DNA of 64,000 nucleotides, taken from the NCBI RefSeq assembly GCF_041260155.1, contig NW_027248277.1, positions 27,044,322 through 27,108,321 of the forward strand. The letters run 5' to 3'. Shown piece by piece: positions 48,406 through 60,330 of this stretch (its first letter is position 1; every line of letters begins with the position of its first letter). A program made the position numbers and the translations under genes. The notes beneath the pieces are model-generated. The model searched no databases and had not been told where the DNA came from. It saw only the letters and a list, made by a program, of their open reading frames with translations. Source of the DNA: Ptychodera flava. Lineage: Eukaryota; Hemichordata; Enteropneusta; Ptychoderidae.

Positions 48406-51400
48406 GTATGCAGGGGTTATGCTCTTCATTCCAGATTATTAACAAAAGCACACACATTTATGATATGATCCTTACCAGCATTTTGTGCCCCTGATACTGT
48501 CAAGCCACTCAGTCAGTTTTGTAAATTCTCCTCAGCAGCTCCTGTCTTTTTAAATTCTGTGTCCTTGGACATAAAAACTTCTCCAAATGTCAACACTTTC
48601 AAACAATGCTCAAATACTTGCACTTTGCCCCTACTGGCCAAACACACAGGAATTTGCAGTTCTATTTTCTGCTTCAGGTAAGCTTTAGAGAAAGTGCAAG
48701 TCTTCCATATCAAGGTATGAACTAACTTAGATCTTAGACTCTGGATTTATAATTTAATGTAATGCAATGGTTGTTTCTATTCTGTCTCCACAGCAATGTA
48801 CATGTATCTGCACGGTAAAGACATCACCAGACTTGCCTCCATGCTAAGCTGAAGAGTGGAAGGCCAGTCACAGAAACTGCCGATGCCTGTCTGCAATACT
48901 GGTATGGAATGGATTTTACAGAGGATGTCTTCATCAGCAGATACTTCAGGGATTTCAGGTATATTGGGTTATGCTATTCATTCCAGATTATTTACAGTAA
49001 TACATACATAATCCTCCATACTTAGGATACTATGGATATCAACCATGCAAGCATCTTATGCTACTGCAGTGCCCCTAAATAAAAGGCTCAAAGTCATCAG
49101 TAAAATCACCTACGTAATATCAAAGCAGGTAATAGAATATGTGCTATGAAAAAACTGTGGGTCTGTGTTCAACACCTTTGGCTTACCACGTTGGTATAGG
49201 GGCACTCTCTTGCCCATCCTTGCAATATCTCCTGAGCAATCGAGTACTGTAAATATTCAGACTCATTAACAAAGTGGCTCATCTGAAGGAGTCTGTAAAT
49301 TATAAAACCTTAGGATAAGTAACCATGCAGTATGTTTTCAGTACAAATCACAAGCATAGTGCCAGAACCACACCAAAACTATAGTCATAGAGATTGAACA
49401 ACTCACTACACAATGCTAGGTAATTTATTTGATTGTAGGATATTGAAGAAATAAGAAGTACAAGTTCAAAACAATCTACAATACAAGTGTTTGGTTTTTC
49501 AAAATCAATTTATAAATTCAGCCTGTTGGTGGTAATTGGTACAGATTCTATCATATCATGTAGAGCTGTAATCTCCTAGGAGTGGTCTGTGAAGATATCT
49601 TCTACAGAACAAGCTAAGATCTTAGTGTGTGAAGAGACAACATGAAGGTTTTTTTTTCCATGCTAGCATTTTGTAACATACTCATATTTCCAGCACTGCT
49701 AGAGTGCACCATTACTTTTTTGAAGTCTACAGTAGTGAGAGCTGTCAGAGACATAGGATAAGATCTGCTATGATAGAATACAGAATCTCTGGACAAAGAG
49801 AGTCAGCAATTATTTCCTTTCCAACAGGTTTTGAATTGTTTGAGTGACCGTGGCAACACTTACCATGTTTGATAAAATGTTATGATACAGGTGTTTGTCT
49901 GTGTTTACACTAAAGGACTATTCGGGGTTCCATATAACCAAAAATAGTTGTAATAATTTAATTCAAATGCAATGGTTATTCTGTTGTATCTCCACAGCTT
50001 GGTTAGAGACATCACCAGACTTGCCTCCATGGCTAAGCTCACAAGTGGAATGCTAGTCAGAGAAATGGCTGACGCCTGTCTGCAATACTGGGGTGGAATG
50101 GAGTTACAGAAGATGTTTAATTGGACTGTGCTGAAGGTAATTTACCAACTGTAGTTTAGTTTCTTTGAAATATTTCTCATTACAAACCCTGTTTTTGTGA
50201 CTAAGTCCATGCTGTCCCATTGATGTTTACAGATGCCATGACAACAGTTTAGCTCTCAAGGACTATAGTTCAAAATACAGTATTTCCTCATTTTGTGTAC
50301 CAATTCATATTTGCTAGTTTCAAATGCTAAGTCTCTCAAGTCCATATTGGGTAACTTTTCACTTCTAAGTCCTTCAGCAAAGATTTTGTATTATCTGTAG
50401 ATATATGCCATGTCGAAGACTTGTGTTTGAAATTTGCATCATGGATAAAATGTTCTGACCTACGGAGTTGTACCAGTACATTGCATCATGGTAGAATGTT
50501 CTGTGCTATTGAAATGAACTTCACATCATGGGTAAACTGTGTTGTTGAGTTGTACCTGCACTTTGTATTATGGGTAAAATGTGCTGTGCTATTGACTTGT
50601 ACCAGTTATGAGTATTTGGAATCATGGGTAAACTGTTCTGTGCTATTGAGTTCTATCAGTACATTTGAATGTTAAGTGTGAAGAATAGACATCAAAACTG
50701 TCAGGAGTAAAACTTGCCTTGTTGCATGTAGAGAACATTGAAATGAATTTTGGTGAAATGTACAGAATAGAGGTACGGTACATTTGCTTGGTTAGGGATA
50801 TTCCAATGCATTGTGGGTAGTGTACCTTGAAAAAAGTAGTGAATTGCCTAAAGGTTTTGTCGGACATTGCATCATGGGTAAATGTACCCTGTAAAGCAAA
50901 TGTAGAAGTATTGCTAGTGAACCCAGTCTTGTGCTTTTGTGTCATAGCATTGCATTGTGGGTAAAATTTATGGTGTGATTTCCATCAATCAGATCAACAG
51001 GACAAATTAAATGACTTCATATAGCCTTGTCCTTTTTTGAGCTCACATTTGGTATGTAAATATGCCACATAGAGTTTATGTGATAGGTTTGTGGCATCAA
51101 TATGTATGTATGTATGTATGTATGTGTTCTTTTAAAAAACACTGCTTTAGGTCTTTTCAGACAGGCAGGTCAAGTTTGTCTACACAGTAAAGAGAAGTTT
51201 ATTCAATACAACATGTTTTGTCAGACTTGATCATTTGCAATTGGTAAAACCACGTATTGACATGATTTCCAAGCTTAAATACACACAACCGTGATAATAT
51301 TCATAGACTTGACCTGATGCTGATAGTTTACACCACAAAGATATGTACTACTGTAAACTAATTCTTTGTACATGTACATTAATTTTTATGTTAACGCAAA

Positions 51401-54050
51401 GGAATGACACGGAGACAAGTGCTTGGCCGAAATCCAGGGGTTATGCATGTACTGCCACGGTTGGGGCGTTGAGGGGTCGTGGCGGCCTGGATGACAATAC
51501 CGGACCCCTCGCTACTGGGCACCCACTACAGGCCCATGACAGTACCTCCCTGGAACTTTATTGTGTATAAACTATCCATATAGAAGATGTACAGTACTCT
51601 TTTATTGCGAGCTTATTTCCCTGCAGTGAGGCATGCTTTATTTTTTTAATCGTGGAAGGTGGGTGGGAATTTTGCGGTGTGAACTTGAGTGTGGCAGGAG
51701 TTGAAATGGATGATATATAGCGTTGGTCACACTGATATGCGCATGGACAATGACGCGGTAAGGATGATGCAAGTAGTTTAGATAACGGTAAATGAGGGAA
51801 GGTGGCGGATTAGGTTACGTCTCAAGTGCATCTAACGAGTAGTCGGAGTAGGCGACACATGGTGACCCATACATGTCAAAGGTTTAGACCATGTTCTCTG
51901 TGTCCTTCCAGACGTTAACAATAATTATAGCAAAGCTATAATCACCCACTAATGTTGAATGATCTGCCTTTTAACACTTTCAGAAACTTGCATTTACAGG
52001 CAGTTCTCCCCTTACTTTTTTATGTTCTGTGTACAACCACATCACTTCCAAAATTTGTCACTTCAATTGAACATTAGTCTTTTGTATTTAATTTCAGTTA
52101 TATCTCATCTTTAATAAGACTCATCAAGTCACACTGATACCTTTTGTCTTGTGTAATACAGATAATACGTGTTGGATAATGTAACTTGAGTTTATAGACT
52201 ATATCGTTAATTGTTTTCTTAATACTGTTTGTTTCTTTGTATCAGGGACATAATGAGTATATACAATGAGCCACCACCAGGCATGTGTGTAGTTCCTGAT
52301 AAAGACGATATCACAAAGGTCAGTCATACAATTTATCTAATCACCCTCCATGTCACTTAAACTTAATATCTTGTCAAGTACCCTACCACTGGTCATGGTA
52401 CCAATTTTTGTTTGTAATTATTCCATTAGCAATCATCACAAATTGCTTCCATGCAAAAATTTTGCTTTTGATTTGTTGTGTACATAAACATATCTTAGAA
52501 GCATGTATAATGAGAACACAAAACACAAAAGTGTTCTTTTCTTTGTAACTTTCCCAGTGAACGATGTTATAATTTCTGATACAGAAAAATTCTATGATTT
52601 TTATATGTACATGTAATACTGCTTCTGTTTCATTACAGGTGCATGCGCTTATTACGGGACCCTTCGACACCCCTTATGAGGGTGGTTTCTCTCCCACTTC
52701 CTTATTAGGTTTCCTCCAGATTATCCAATCAGACCCCCCCCAAGAGTCAAGTTGATTATCACAGGTGATGGTAAAGTTCGGTTTAATCCAAAAATCTATC
52801 GAAATGGCAAAGTCTGTCTTAGTATTCTAGGGTAAGTAATTTCCACCATTGCCTGTCCTACTGTACCTTGCTGCAGTTCCGTAGCCCTGCCACTCCCTGG
52901 CTGGTTATGTGGTGGAGTGGGGGCTATGGTTTAGTCAATTGTAAAATAAAAATAATCCAGAGTCGGGGTGCATCTAGCGCCCACCTATGGAAAGATGTCT
53001 ACGTAGATGTCCATTTTCCTCTTGGTCTAGTCAGTTTTTCGTATTTCACCGAGCTGCTGCCGTGGAAAAATCCGCCATCATGAATATTAAACTGTTGACC
53101 TATGACATCACATTCTAACATCGGGATCTAAGCAAAAATAATGTGTTCTCTCGTGGTACTTTGTTTATAAGCGAACTTCAGCGCCGGAATCAAATCCATT
53201 CTCTTTAATGGATGTAAACATGCTTTGTCAAGATCCCATTGTTAAAATGTGATGTCATAGGTCAAGGGTTTAATATCCATGATGACGGATTTTTCCATGG
53301 CAGCGGCCCGGTGAGAAATGAAAAAGTGACTAACCCGAGAAGAAAATGGACATCTACGTAGGCATCAATCTGTAGGTAGGCACTAGATGCACCCTGACTC
53401 CGGATTATGATGTTTTGTGTTGTTTTTCTGGAGAATTGCAAGAAAAATGCTCACTTTCTCCCCACATGATTTTTAGCGAGAATGACTGTGCACTTTTCAA
53501 ATAGACTGAACCGTAGCCCCCACTTCCCCACACAACCAGCCAGGGAGTAGTAGGGCTACGAAACCACAGCAAACTTTACCAAGCATCTGTAATTTCTCCC
53601 ATTGCATGACCTTCTTTACCAAGTGTCTGTACCTGTGTCTGGCTGCTATCAACTTTTCATTTCTTTGAGGTTTCTTTGGTTTCATTCAAACCCATTTTTC
53701 TACTTTTACATGATGCCATTGTTTGGGCTCAATGTCTGTGTATGATAAATATTTGACAAAGCATGTACACAGTAAGTAGTTGAATGATTGACACTGATAC
53801 AGAAATACTACAGAGAATCAAATAATGTACTGTTTGGTTGTTACATACCGGTACACATGTAAATTGCAAATTATGTATATATTGACTTTGTCACACACAC
53901 ATACATGCATACATACATACATAGATACCGGTACATTTATACATGCAAATATACATGATACATACATGTATGCATGCATACATACATACATGTATGCATA
54001 CATACATACATACTAACACCTGCTCATCTTTCCATGAACACATATGTGCC

Positions 54051-54087
<37 letters not shown>

Positions 54088-57000
54088 CAATTGTTCTGTA
54101 AATATTGACTTCAGTAATTAGAAATGTACAGATTTATTTCATAATATATTTTATTATACGTGACAGAACCTGGTCAGGGCCAGCATGGAGTCCAGCACAA
54201 AGTTTATCCAGTGTTCTTATATCAATACAGTCATTAATGAATGAAAAAACCTTACCACAATGAACCAGGCTTTGAACAAGTAAGTGTTTACTAAACTTTT
54301 TACTTTAGATTTATTGTCAAATATCTTTTGTTAATAATCATACTTTAAAAGTCATGTAGCAGAATCTTTTAATTGTATTTCACAAGCTTTGTTTTGTGCA
54401 ACAAAAAGTTCTTGTTCTCCCTAAAGCTTGTTAAAACCCCTGCTATATAGCTTGCCAACACAGTGTCTATGTGTGAAGAATGCAGACTACCCATATACAG
54501 GCTGATTTGGCAAGTTGAAAATTGTATCTGAACCTGCTTTACGTATAACAAGAAAGGTACTTGATATAGAAAACAAAATGGTGGAAAAGTCATCGAACGT
54601 TACAGCTACTGACAAGGACTAGAAAAAGCAAGTGTATAACAAGCAAGCTGGCAATCATTGTTGCATTAAGTCTATCTTCAATTTGCCCATCTCAATATCT
54701 GACACTTTCAAAAGTGGATGTTTTAATGCTCATTAACACTTTGTCTATCTTTTGTTTCAAATGAAATGTTTATCATTAATCTTTATCAATGAATTTCCTA
54801 TTGGAAAAAAATCGATAATAAAGTTGTGCCTTTAAGAAAGGTATTCCCTCAGCCGAAGTGTGGAACCCTGAACAGCGCCCTCAGTGGTTCATTGTTTTAT
54901 TCCTTTTGCTTCCTCAGAACAGGTGTAACATGGCAAAGAGCTTATTTGTGAACCACTACAAAGAATTGTTTGAACAAAATGGTACTGACTGTCAAACTGA
55001 AGGATGAGGCATTAATGTTACAAAGGTAAAAACTAAATGTTCAAACACCATCTGAAAATATGTTTGTTTGCTAGAACCAAATGTCCAATACTTTGGCATA
55101 ACATTGCAAATATGTTAGGATGCAATAGTCAGGTTTGTAACTAATCTTAATTGCATAAATTCAGCATTTGTATGGTTTATTGTATTACGTGACCACTCAC
55201 ACAGTGGATCTCAGACTCATGAATTTCAAAATTTCAAGTTGTAGATACCATCCATAAATATCAGACCAACAAGGTATATTCATATTCTGTCCCTAGTTCC
55301 ATAACCATGAGGTACAACAATGATTATCAATTGACAGCTATTAAAGGACCAGTAATGCTAGCTTTTGATGACTTTTCATTTGATATATAAATTTCGACTT
55401 GTTATCTTACTCCCCAAAGAATGCTGAAACAGCATTTACTTGTCAACTTGGTGTCTATATGTATAAAATGCATTGTTATTTTTACGTTTGACTTCTGGTC
55501 CAGACCAGAAGTCAGTTTTTAACAATAACAATGCAGTTTACACATGTACAGGCTGAGTTGACAAGCTGAACACTGTATATCAACATGCTTTGAGGAGTAG
55601 AACAAGGAATTATGGTTCACATTCAAAATAATATTATCTAAAGTTAGCATTGCTGGCCCTTTAATCATAGACTCTTATACTTTATTTCTAGGAGAGACAG
55701 AGTGGTGACGCACAGATATATAATGACTGTGTCAGACATGAAACGATACGGGTAGCAGTTTGTGAAATGTTAGAAAATATCTCAGACAAAGTTCCAGATG
55801 AACTTAGGTAAGTATAGTCATTGCAGTTGCACAGTCCTATCTTAATTTCCAAAACATTTACCACAGCGTTAGTACAAAGAGTTGAGAAAAGAAAAGAAAT
55901 TAACACTTTTTACAGGTACCGTACAGTCATCCAATCAACTATAGTCCTCTTTTCCATTTGATTGTTTGAGGGCGCTGTTTACCTCAAACAGTGGAGTTCA
56001 TGTGGTTCTTACTAGACTGTAGACAGTGACTTGTGCTTCTATGGCTGTTATTTTGCATACAAAATGGTGAGAAATTAGTGCAGCTCAACTATTTTTTTCC
56101 AGGAATTTCTATAACTTTCCCAGCACATAGGAATTTCTATAACTTTCCCAGCACATACTAACTCTGTTAGACTGTTGTAACAGAGTCAGAATGAGCTGGG
56201 AAAGTTGAAGAAATTCCTTGAATAAATTAGTGTCTCCTTGAAAGTCCTTGAAAAGTTCTTGTAAATGAAATTGAGTCAGGAAATGCTGGATATAGCGATT
56301 AAATGCAAATAGTAATCAGCATTTGCCTAGAAGCTATGAACACAGTGATTCAACCGTTTTGCCAAATCTATCAGAAAGAATTTTGGTGTTCATTAGAAAC
56401 GGCATCATTCATAAAATGGTATCGTTACAAATTGATGTCATACCTGCCATAGGCAAAGTACAGTGGCCAATAATGGCTGCTATCACTGAAAGTTATTGTG
56501 AGTATCACTTCTTGAAAGTTGTTCCTTTCAAGTTAAGAGAACTTGAGGTAGTTAATTTACTAGGTCTGCAGTCTATGTACATACTTTTTACAATTAACAA
56601 TCATTTCAAATTGGAGGAAATAAATGTGATATTTTCAAGGCAGAAGAGAGCCAACCACTACATTAGGAGAATGATTTAAATATTTTTTGCTTGCAGACGA
56701 CTGAAACAATGGTAATTCACGTAATGAAATTCAAATCTTAGTGTACATAATTGTTATTTTCATAATTCTAATTGATATTTTATTGTCATTGTGTTTCAGA
56801 GATGTGATGGAGAAATCATTTCCAGAATTTTATGATTATTACACATCAACTGTCAATGACAGGTTGTATCTATCAGGGCAAACAATGCAGGTATGTATAC
56901 AATACTAATTAGCATATTACTTTCAAGATTCTGAGTTAGTTACTCATTTACCAAAAATTAGAAATGCTGAATTTTCACGAATTAAAAAATACAGCTTTCA

Positions 57001-57929
57001 ATGTCTTGCATTGTACAAATTTTCATACTAGAGAAATAAATATACCTCATCCGTGTGTTATCTCTTATAGGGATGTAATAAAATTCCTGATTTTCAGAAG
57101 CATGTGAAAATTTATATATCCATAAGCTTCAAAATGAGCCCCCACAAGTGGTAGGCCACAAGAATATTTTAAAAGTTTGAGAGTTGAAATATATGTCCCC
57201 GCGGCACAGTCTACCTTAACTCCTCTTTTCAGTGATTGCATGACTTTACAAACCATTACTCATCAGCAACTTTAGCAAGTTGACTGAATTAGATTTCTCA
57301 GAAATCATCTGGCTTGCTTGGCAATTCATTTGATTTATATCCAAATATGGCATCTCTGTATTGCAATAGTTACTTGAAGAAATGATGGTGTCTATAATCA
57401 ACGTAAATAATAATACAAGTACATGTTGCCATTACATATCCATCCGCTTCAAGTGACAATAGAGCAATCTGTCTGGTTACTAGATACTAACATGACATCA
57501 AAAACTGATCCAGTGACAGTTGCCATTCAAGGTAACAGAATTACCAGATCCATGAAAGACTTAAAGGACATTATCTTGTAGGACCCTCATAAAGCACAGT
57601 GATGGTATATTGTGTCTAGAATGAATAAGAAATCCAGACAGTTGGCACTTAATCTTCTCTAATTACCTTTTAAGCAATATCTCTTCCCTAGCATAGTAAA
57701 TGCTAGATTCATCACAAAGTTAATCTTTTATTGTACATTTTCTTTTCAGGATCCATTTGGTGAAAAAAGAGGTCGCTTTGAATATGCAACATTAAAAACA
57801 AGACTGGAAGTTATCAAGAAAAAGATAGAAGAGAAATTAGGAGATAAATTATCTGATTTAGACAGCGATATGAGCACATCAGATACAGAAACTAATATTG
57901 ATACAAATACCAATCAATCAATTAGCTGA
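48245..57929 (+). CDS. UBE2Z: Ubiquitin-conjugating enzyme E2 Z
   Basis: Coding exons are 52246-52318, 52639-52831, 54167-54279, 55692-55807, 56800-56890 and 57750-57929, all with GT-AG borders and matching phases. A likely upstream exon is 48245-48405. They encode [86 protein letters not shown] and [15 protein letters not shown], the hallmarks of UBE2Z. The catalytic Cys is the TGT at 52815-52817, in NGKVCLS. The enzyme accepts ubiquitin from an E1 (UBA6 in vertebrates) and passes it on. Three indels break the frame: two extra bases near 52688-52695, a C8 run at 52734-52741 that adds one Pro codon, and an A6 run at 54244-54249 with one base too many. All residues around them are conserved, so sequencing error is plausible. 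The polyadenylation signal may be AATAAA at 58840. Confidence 0.9.
48794..48958 (+). pseudogene. Copy 2 of the triplicated exon, frameshifted
   Basis: It has the same acceptor and donor contexts as 48245-48405 and clear homology along the whole exon and the flanking intron (TTCCATTCCAG-like region after the donor). One base is missing in the LASM segment, so the frame ends at a TGA soon after. It is probably a dead duplicate. Confidence 0.6.
49998..50117 (+). pseudogene. Copy 3 of the triplicated exon, 3' part lost
   Basis: After TATCTCCACAG the sequence encodes [14 protein letters not shown] and [10 protein letters not shown], then homology stops near 50117, before the donor region of the other copies. 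It cannot splice in the same way. Confidence 0.55.
50420..50960. repeat. Degenerate tandem repeat built on GCATCATGGGTAAA
   Basis: GCATCATGG(G)TAAAATGTTCTGTGC and GAGTTGTACCAGTAC recur about every 55-60 bp from 50430 to 50670, then more loosely at 50810, 50866 and 50947. It lies 3' of the third exon copy of UBE2Z. Confidence 0.65.
51036..51140. repeat. Dispersed repeat (TTGAGCTCACATTTGGTA) with TATG array
   Basis: It is related to 60090-60330 by the same order of blocks. Confidence 0.5.
52246..52318 (+). CDS. UBE2Z: UBE2Z exon: start of E2 domain
   Basis: The acceptor is TTTGTATCAG|G and the donor AAAG|GTCAGT. The first base completes an Arg codon left by the upstream exon (AG|G), followed by 24 codons, [13 protein letters not shown] to DDITK. 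Confidence 0.9.
52639..52831 (+). CDS. UBE2Z: UBE2Z exon with catalytic cysteine, frame disturbed
   Basis: The acceptor is CATTACAG and the donor CTAGG|GTAAGT. The 5' half reads [16 protein letters not shown]. The 3' half reads [10 protein letters not shown] and on to VCLSILG in a frame two bases away. The C8 run at 52734-52741 gives three Pro codons where the family has two. Confidence 0.88.
52870..53576. mobile_element. Foldback transposon, 0.7 kb, with arms over 300 bp, in UBE2Z intron
   Basis: Left arm blocks CGTAGCCCTGCCACTCCC, CTACGTAGATGTCCATTTTC, CCGTGGAAAAATCCG and TGACCTATGACATCACATT return inverted in reverse order between 53235 and 53576. Nearly the whole element is two arms. Its outer end, CGTAGCCCTG, resembles the smaller hairpins of the duplication units. 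It has no coding capacity. Confidence 0.85.
53890..54083. repeat. CATA-type and (GA)n microsatellites in UBE2Z intron
   Basis: Imperfect CATA/CATG tetranucleotides to 54012, then a GA run at 54055-54083. Confidence 0.92.
54167..54279 (+). CDS. UBE2Z: UBE2Z exon: TWSGPAW block
   Basis: The acceptor is CGTGACAG and the donor GAACAA|GTAAGT. It encodes [20 protein letters not shown] and, after an A6 run with one extra base, [10 protein letters not shown]. Without that extra A the frame is open to the donor. Confidence 0.88.
54430..54625. mobile_element. MITE family 2, diverged copy in UBE2Z intron
   Basis: It contains GTTAAAACCCCTGCTATA, a CAGGCTGATTTGGCAAGTTG interior and GTTACAGCTACTGACAAGG, resembling the blocks of 55341-55664. 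It is more decayed. Confidence 0.4.
54918..55026 (+). other. Possible cassette exon within UBE2Z
   Basis: A CTTCCTCAG acceptor is followed by a 29-codon frame ([18 protein letters not shown]...) ending in TGA at 55007, then CAAAG|GTAAAA. It would be read in phase after the GFEQ exon and would end the protein early. There is no independent evidence that it is used. Confidence 0.2.
55341..55664. mobile_element. MITE family 2, well-preserved copy in UBE2Z intron
   Basis: TTAAAGGACCAGTAATGCTA at the left and TAGCATTGCTGGCCCTTTAA at the right are inverted repeats with TTAA outermost. An inner palindrome GACTTCTGGTCCAGACCAGAAGTC lies at the centre (about 55488-55513). Confidence 0.75.
55692..55807 (+). 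CDS. UBE2Z: UBE2Z exon: RHETIRVAV block
   Basis: The acceptor is TTTCTAG and the donor CTTAG|GTAAGT. It is open throughout and encodes [20 protein letters not shown] and the following [10 protein letters not shown]. Confidence 0.9.
56100..56218. repeat. 29-bp tandem duplication facing an inverted copy
   Basis: GGAATTTCTATAACTTTCCC appears twice in tandem (about 56101 and 56130) and once inverted (GGGAAAGTTGAAGAAATTCC, ending 56217). CTCTGTTA/TAACAGAG pairs at the centre. Confidence 0.7.
56800..56890 (+). CDS. UBE2Z: UBE2Z exon: [12 protein letters not shown] block
   Basis: The acceptor is GTGTTTCAG and the donor ATGCAG|GTATGT. Its first base completes the Arg begun in the previous exon, followed by 30 codons ending LSGQTMQ. 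Confidence 0.9.
57750..57929 (+). CDS. UBE2Z: UBE2Z last coding exon
   Basis: The acceptor is TTTTCAG. It encodes [20 protein letters not shown], a Lys/Glu helix and an acidic Ser/Thr/Asp tail, ending SIS-TGA. The length and acidic tail resemble the vertebrate protein end. Confidence 0.9.
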   Translation, partial: DPFGEKRGRFEYATLKTRLEVIKKKIEEKLGDKLSDLDSDMSTSDTETNIDTNTNQSIS

Positions 57930-59248
57930 TTAGTCTATCAATCAATAAGATGTTAAAATATGTCTTTGAATGTAAATAGTCATAATAATTATCAGAGAAG
58001 AAGGCAGATAACTTACCATTATGATGGTAGGTGTCTGTTTGTAGTTCATGATGTGAACTGTTTGCAAAATGGCAAAATATAATGACCCTTCCAAGTTTTG
58101 TGTTATGGTTTTATCGCAGGGTATGTTTTGCTTAGTTGTCATGACAGATTGTCTGTGTATCTGTAGACATGGAATGACGCACGGTGTACAGCTGAGATGA
58201 CTGGCTGTGCTGGCCTATGTAAAATGTTAACAGAATGCATACCATGGCACTATACATTATGACAGATTTATTTAGAATTCAATCAAGAGAGTTTGTATCA
58301 TATTGTGTCCAATGTTTGCTGCTGATGTGCAGCTGGCTCAGAAGGTTATATCTGATTGGTGGATTGTCACTATTCACAGCAACTTGGTGAGTCTATTGTG
58401 TATAATTCAATGATAACAGTCTTTCACATGCTAACCTAGATAAAGTTGTACATGCCTCTACACAGAAACAGTCACTTAAACTTCTGTTTAAATTTCCCTC
58501 AAGTAAACTTTAAAATTATTCTCTTTAAAAATTGATAAAAAACAAGGGTAAATGTGCAAATTTAAGTAAAAGGGAAACAAACTACTCATGTTTACCAATC
58601 TATCAAATTCAAAGCAACCACTTTTTCTAAGTTACCTTGTGGTGAAACTTAAATTTTTGATTTTCTTCACTACCATAACGTAGAAAGTTGATATACTCTA
58701 CAAGCTTCCAGACAAGTCTCAATTCAGCAGATCAGTCAAGTATTGTAAAAAAGTGAGTTTGAATATCTGTCCCTAAAGAATCTCTCCACATTAAAGCCTC
58801 ATTATACCTGTGTTCCATGTTTTTCATATGCTAACCATCAATAAAACATCTGTGCACTTTAAATATAGTGGGTCCAATCTTATCATTATAATCTGCTTCT
58901 GTTTTGGGTTCTTTATTAAATATAGAAAATACTCCTTAAGATAATATTGAACAGTAATATGGCTTAATGTAAAGGTGTTATTCTCCATGTTTGCTCAAAA
59001 CATACCTGTGAGAATCTGTAAAGTAGGGTGATCACCATGTGCAACAAAGCTGGACAAATATACGCTGAAATGTCAGATGCTTCACTCCATCAAGCTTCAG
59101 CATGCATTACTTTCCAGGATAACGGTTGACGTAATCATTTATAATTTACTGCTATGATTCACACTGAATGTGAGTTGAAGGAATGACTTGTGGAAATTCT
59201 ACAAAGTATCAACATAGAGGTTGAAACCTATGGGAATTCCAAAGAATA

Positions 59249-59394
59249 TTAAAGGTATACTGTCACCTGTCTAATTTTGCTTCAGTTACCATGGAAAGAG
59301 AAAATCTAACCAATCACAGATTTTAAGCGGGTGGCCACTTTTTAAAACAGGGCCCTCACATGGGCATTTTGAATACCAAGGAACGCCCCTTTGA

Positions 59395-59398
<4 letters not shown>
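59249..59398. mobile_element. MITE family 1, inverted and truncated copy
   Basis: TTAAAGGTATACTGTCACC and the internal GGAACGCCCCTTTGAC match the reverse complement of 7919-8110. The far end is replaced by a TA array. Confidence 0.78.
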
Positions 59399-59489
<91 letters not shown>

Positions 59490-59522
59490 CTGACCTTATC
59501 TATCTATCTATCTATCTCTATC

Positions 59523-59606
<84 letters not shown>
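59399..59606. repeat. (TA)n arrays around a (TATC)n core
   Basis: Two TA arrays of about 80 bp each enclose TATC tetranucleotides and a short TG run. The array replaces the end of the MITE at 59249. Confidence 0.97.
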
Positions 59607-59609
<3 letters not shown>

Positions 59610-60089
59610 AATTACCTGTATAATAACATGTGGACATTCCAGAAATTGTCAGCATAGATGTAACTAACCTGTGGACATTCCCATAATTATCGGCATAAAG
59701 GTTAATAACTTGTGGAAATTTCAAAGATTATCGACAAAGAGGTCAGTTTCTTTAGGGAATAAAAAAATATTGGCATGGAAGTCAATAATATGTGGAAATT
59801 CCAAAGATTGTCAGCATATACATGAATTAACTGTTCAGATTCCAAGATTGCCAAGATTGTAGAAGTCAATAATCTGTTGAAATTCCAAAACAATATTGGC
59901 ATAATGGCCCATGATCTGTGGAATTTTGAAAGAATATCATCAAAGATGTTGATACAATCCTACAAAGATTCTCAGCATTTCAGAATATAGTGATCTCAAT
60001 GTTCATTTCATTTTTTACCATTTTTGTTTGAGAATAAAGTATACTCTCTTGAACCCTATGGAAAGAACAAAAACATTGTAGTTCCTTTT

Positions 60090-60330
60090 GTATTTTTAGC
60101 TCCTATATGGTATATGTATATATACATGTACCAAAGAGAGCTTATATGAGAGGTTGGGGGTTTTATGTATGTATATGTATGTATGTATGTTAGTATGTTC
60201 AGATGTACGTCCATCCACATCAAAAACTCAATATCTGCAGCACCTTCTATCTTAGTATTTGGTGTACAGGTGCACCCAGGGATGAAGATGTGAATTTGTC
60301 AAATGAACATGTCAGTGCCAAAAATGTGCA
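60090..60330. repeat. Dispersed repeat (TTTTTAGCTCCTATATGGTA) with TATG array
   Basis: It resembles 51036-51140: both have (G/T)AGCTC near the start, a GGTATGTA/GGTATATG block, a TTATATGAGAGGTT/TTATGTGATAGGTT block and then TATG tetranucleotides. Confidence 0.5.

Noticed and set aside
51343..51570. GC-rich 75-codon frame
   Set aside because: The local GC rise and short GAGGGGTC/GACCCCTC pairing suggest a repeat fragment. No gene match is known to me.
59360..59657. Open frames of Tyr-Ile repeats
   Set aside because: They are produced by the TA microsatellite. Similar frames at 1513, 13927, 19474 and 38086 are rejected for the same reason.
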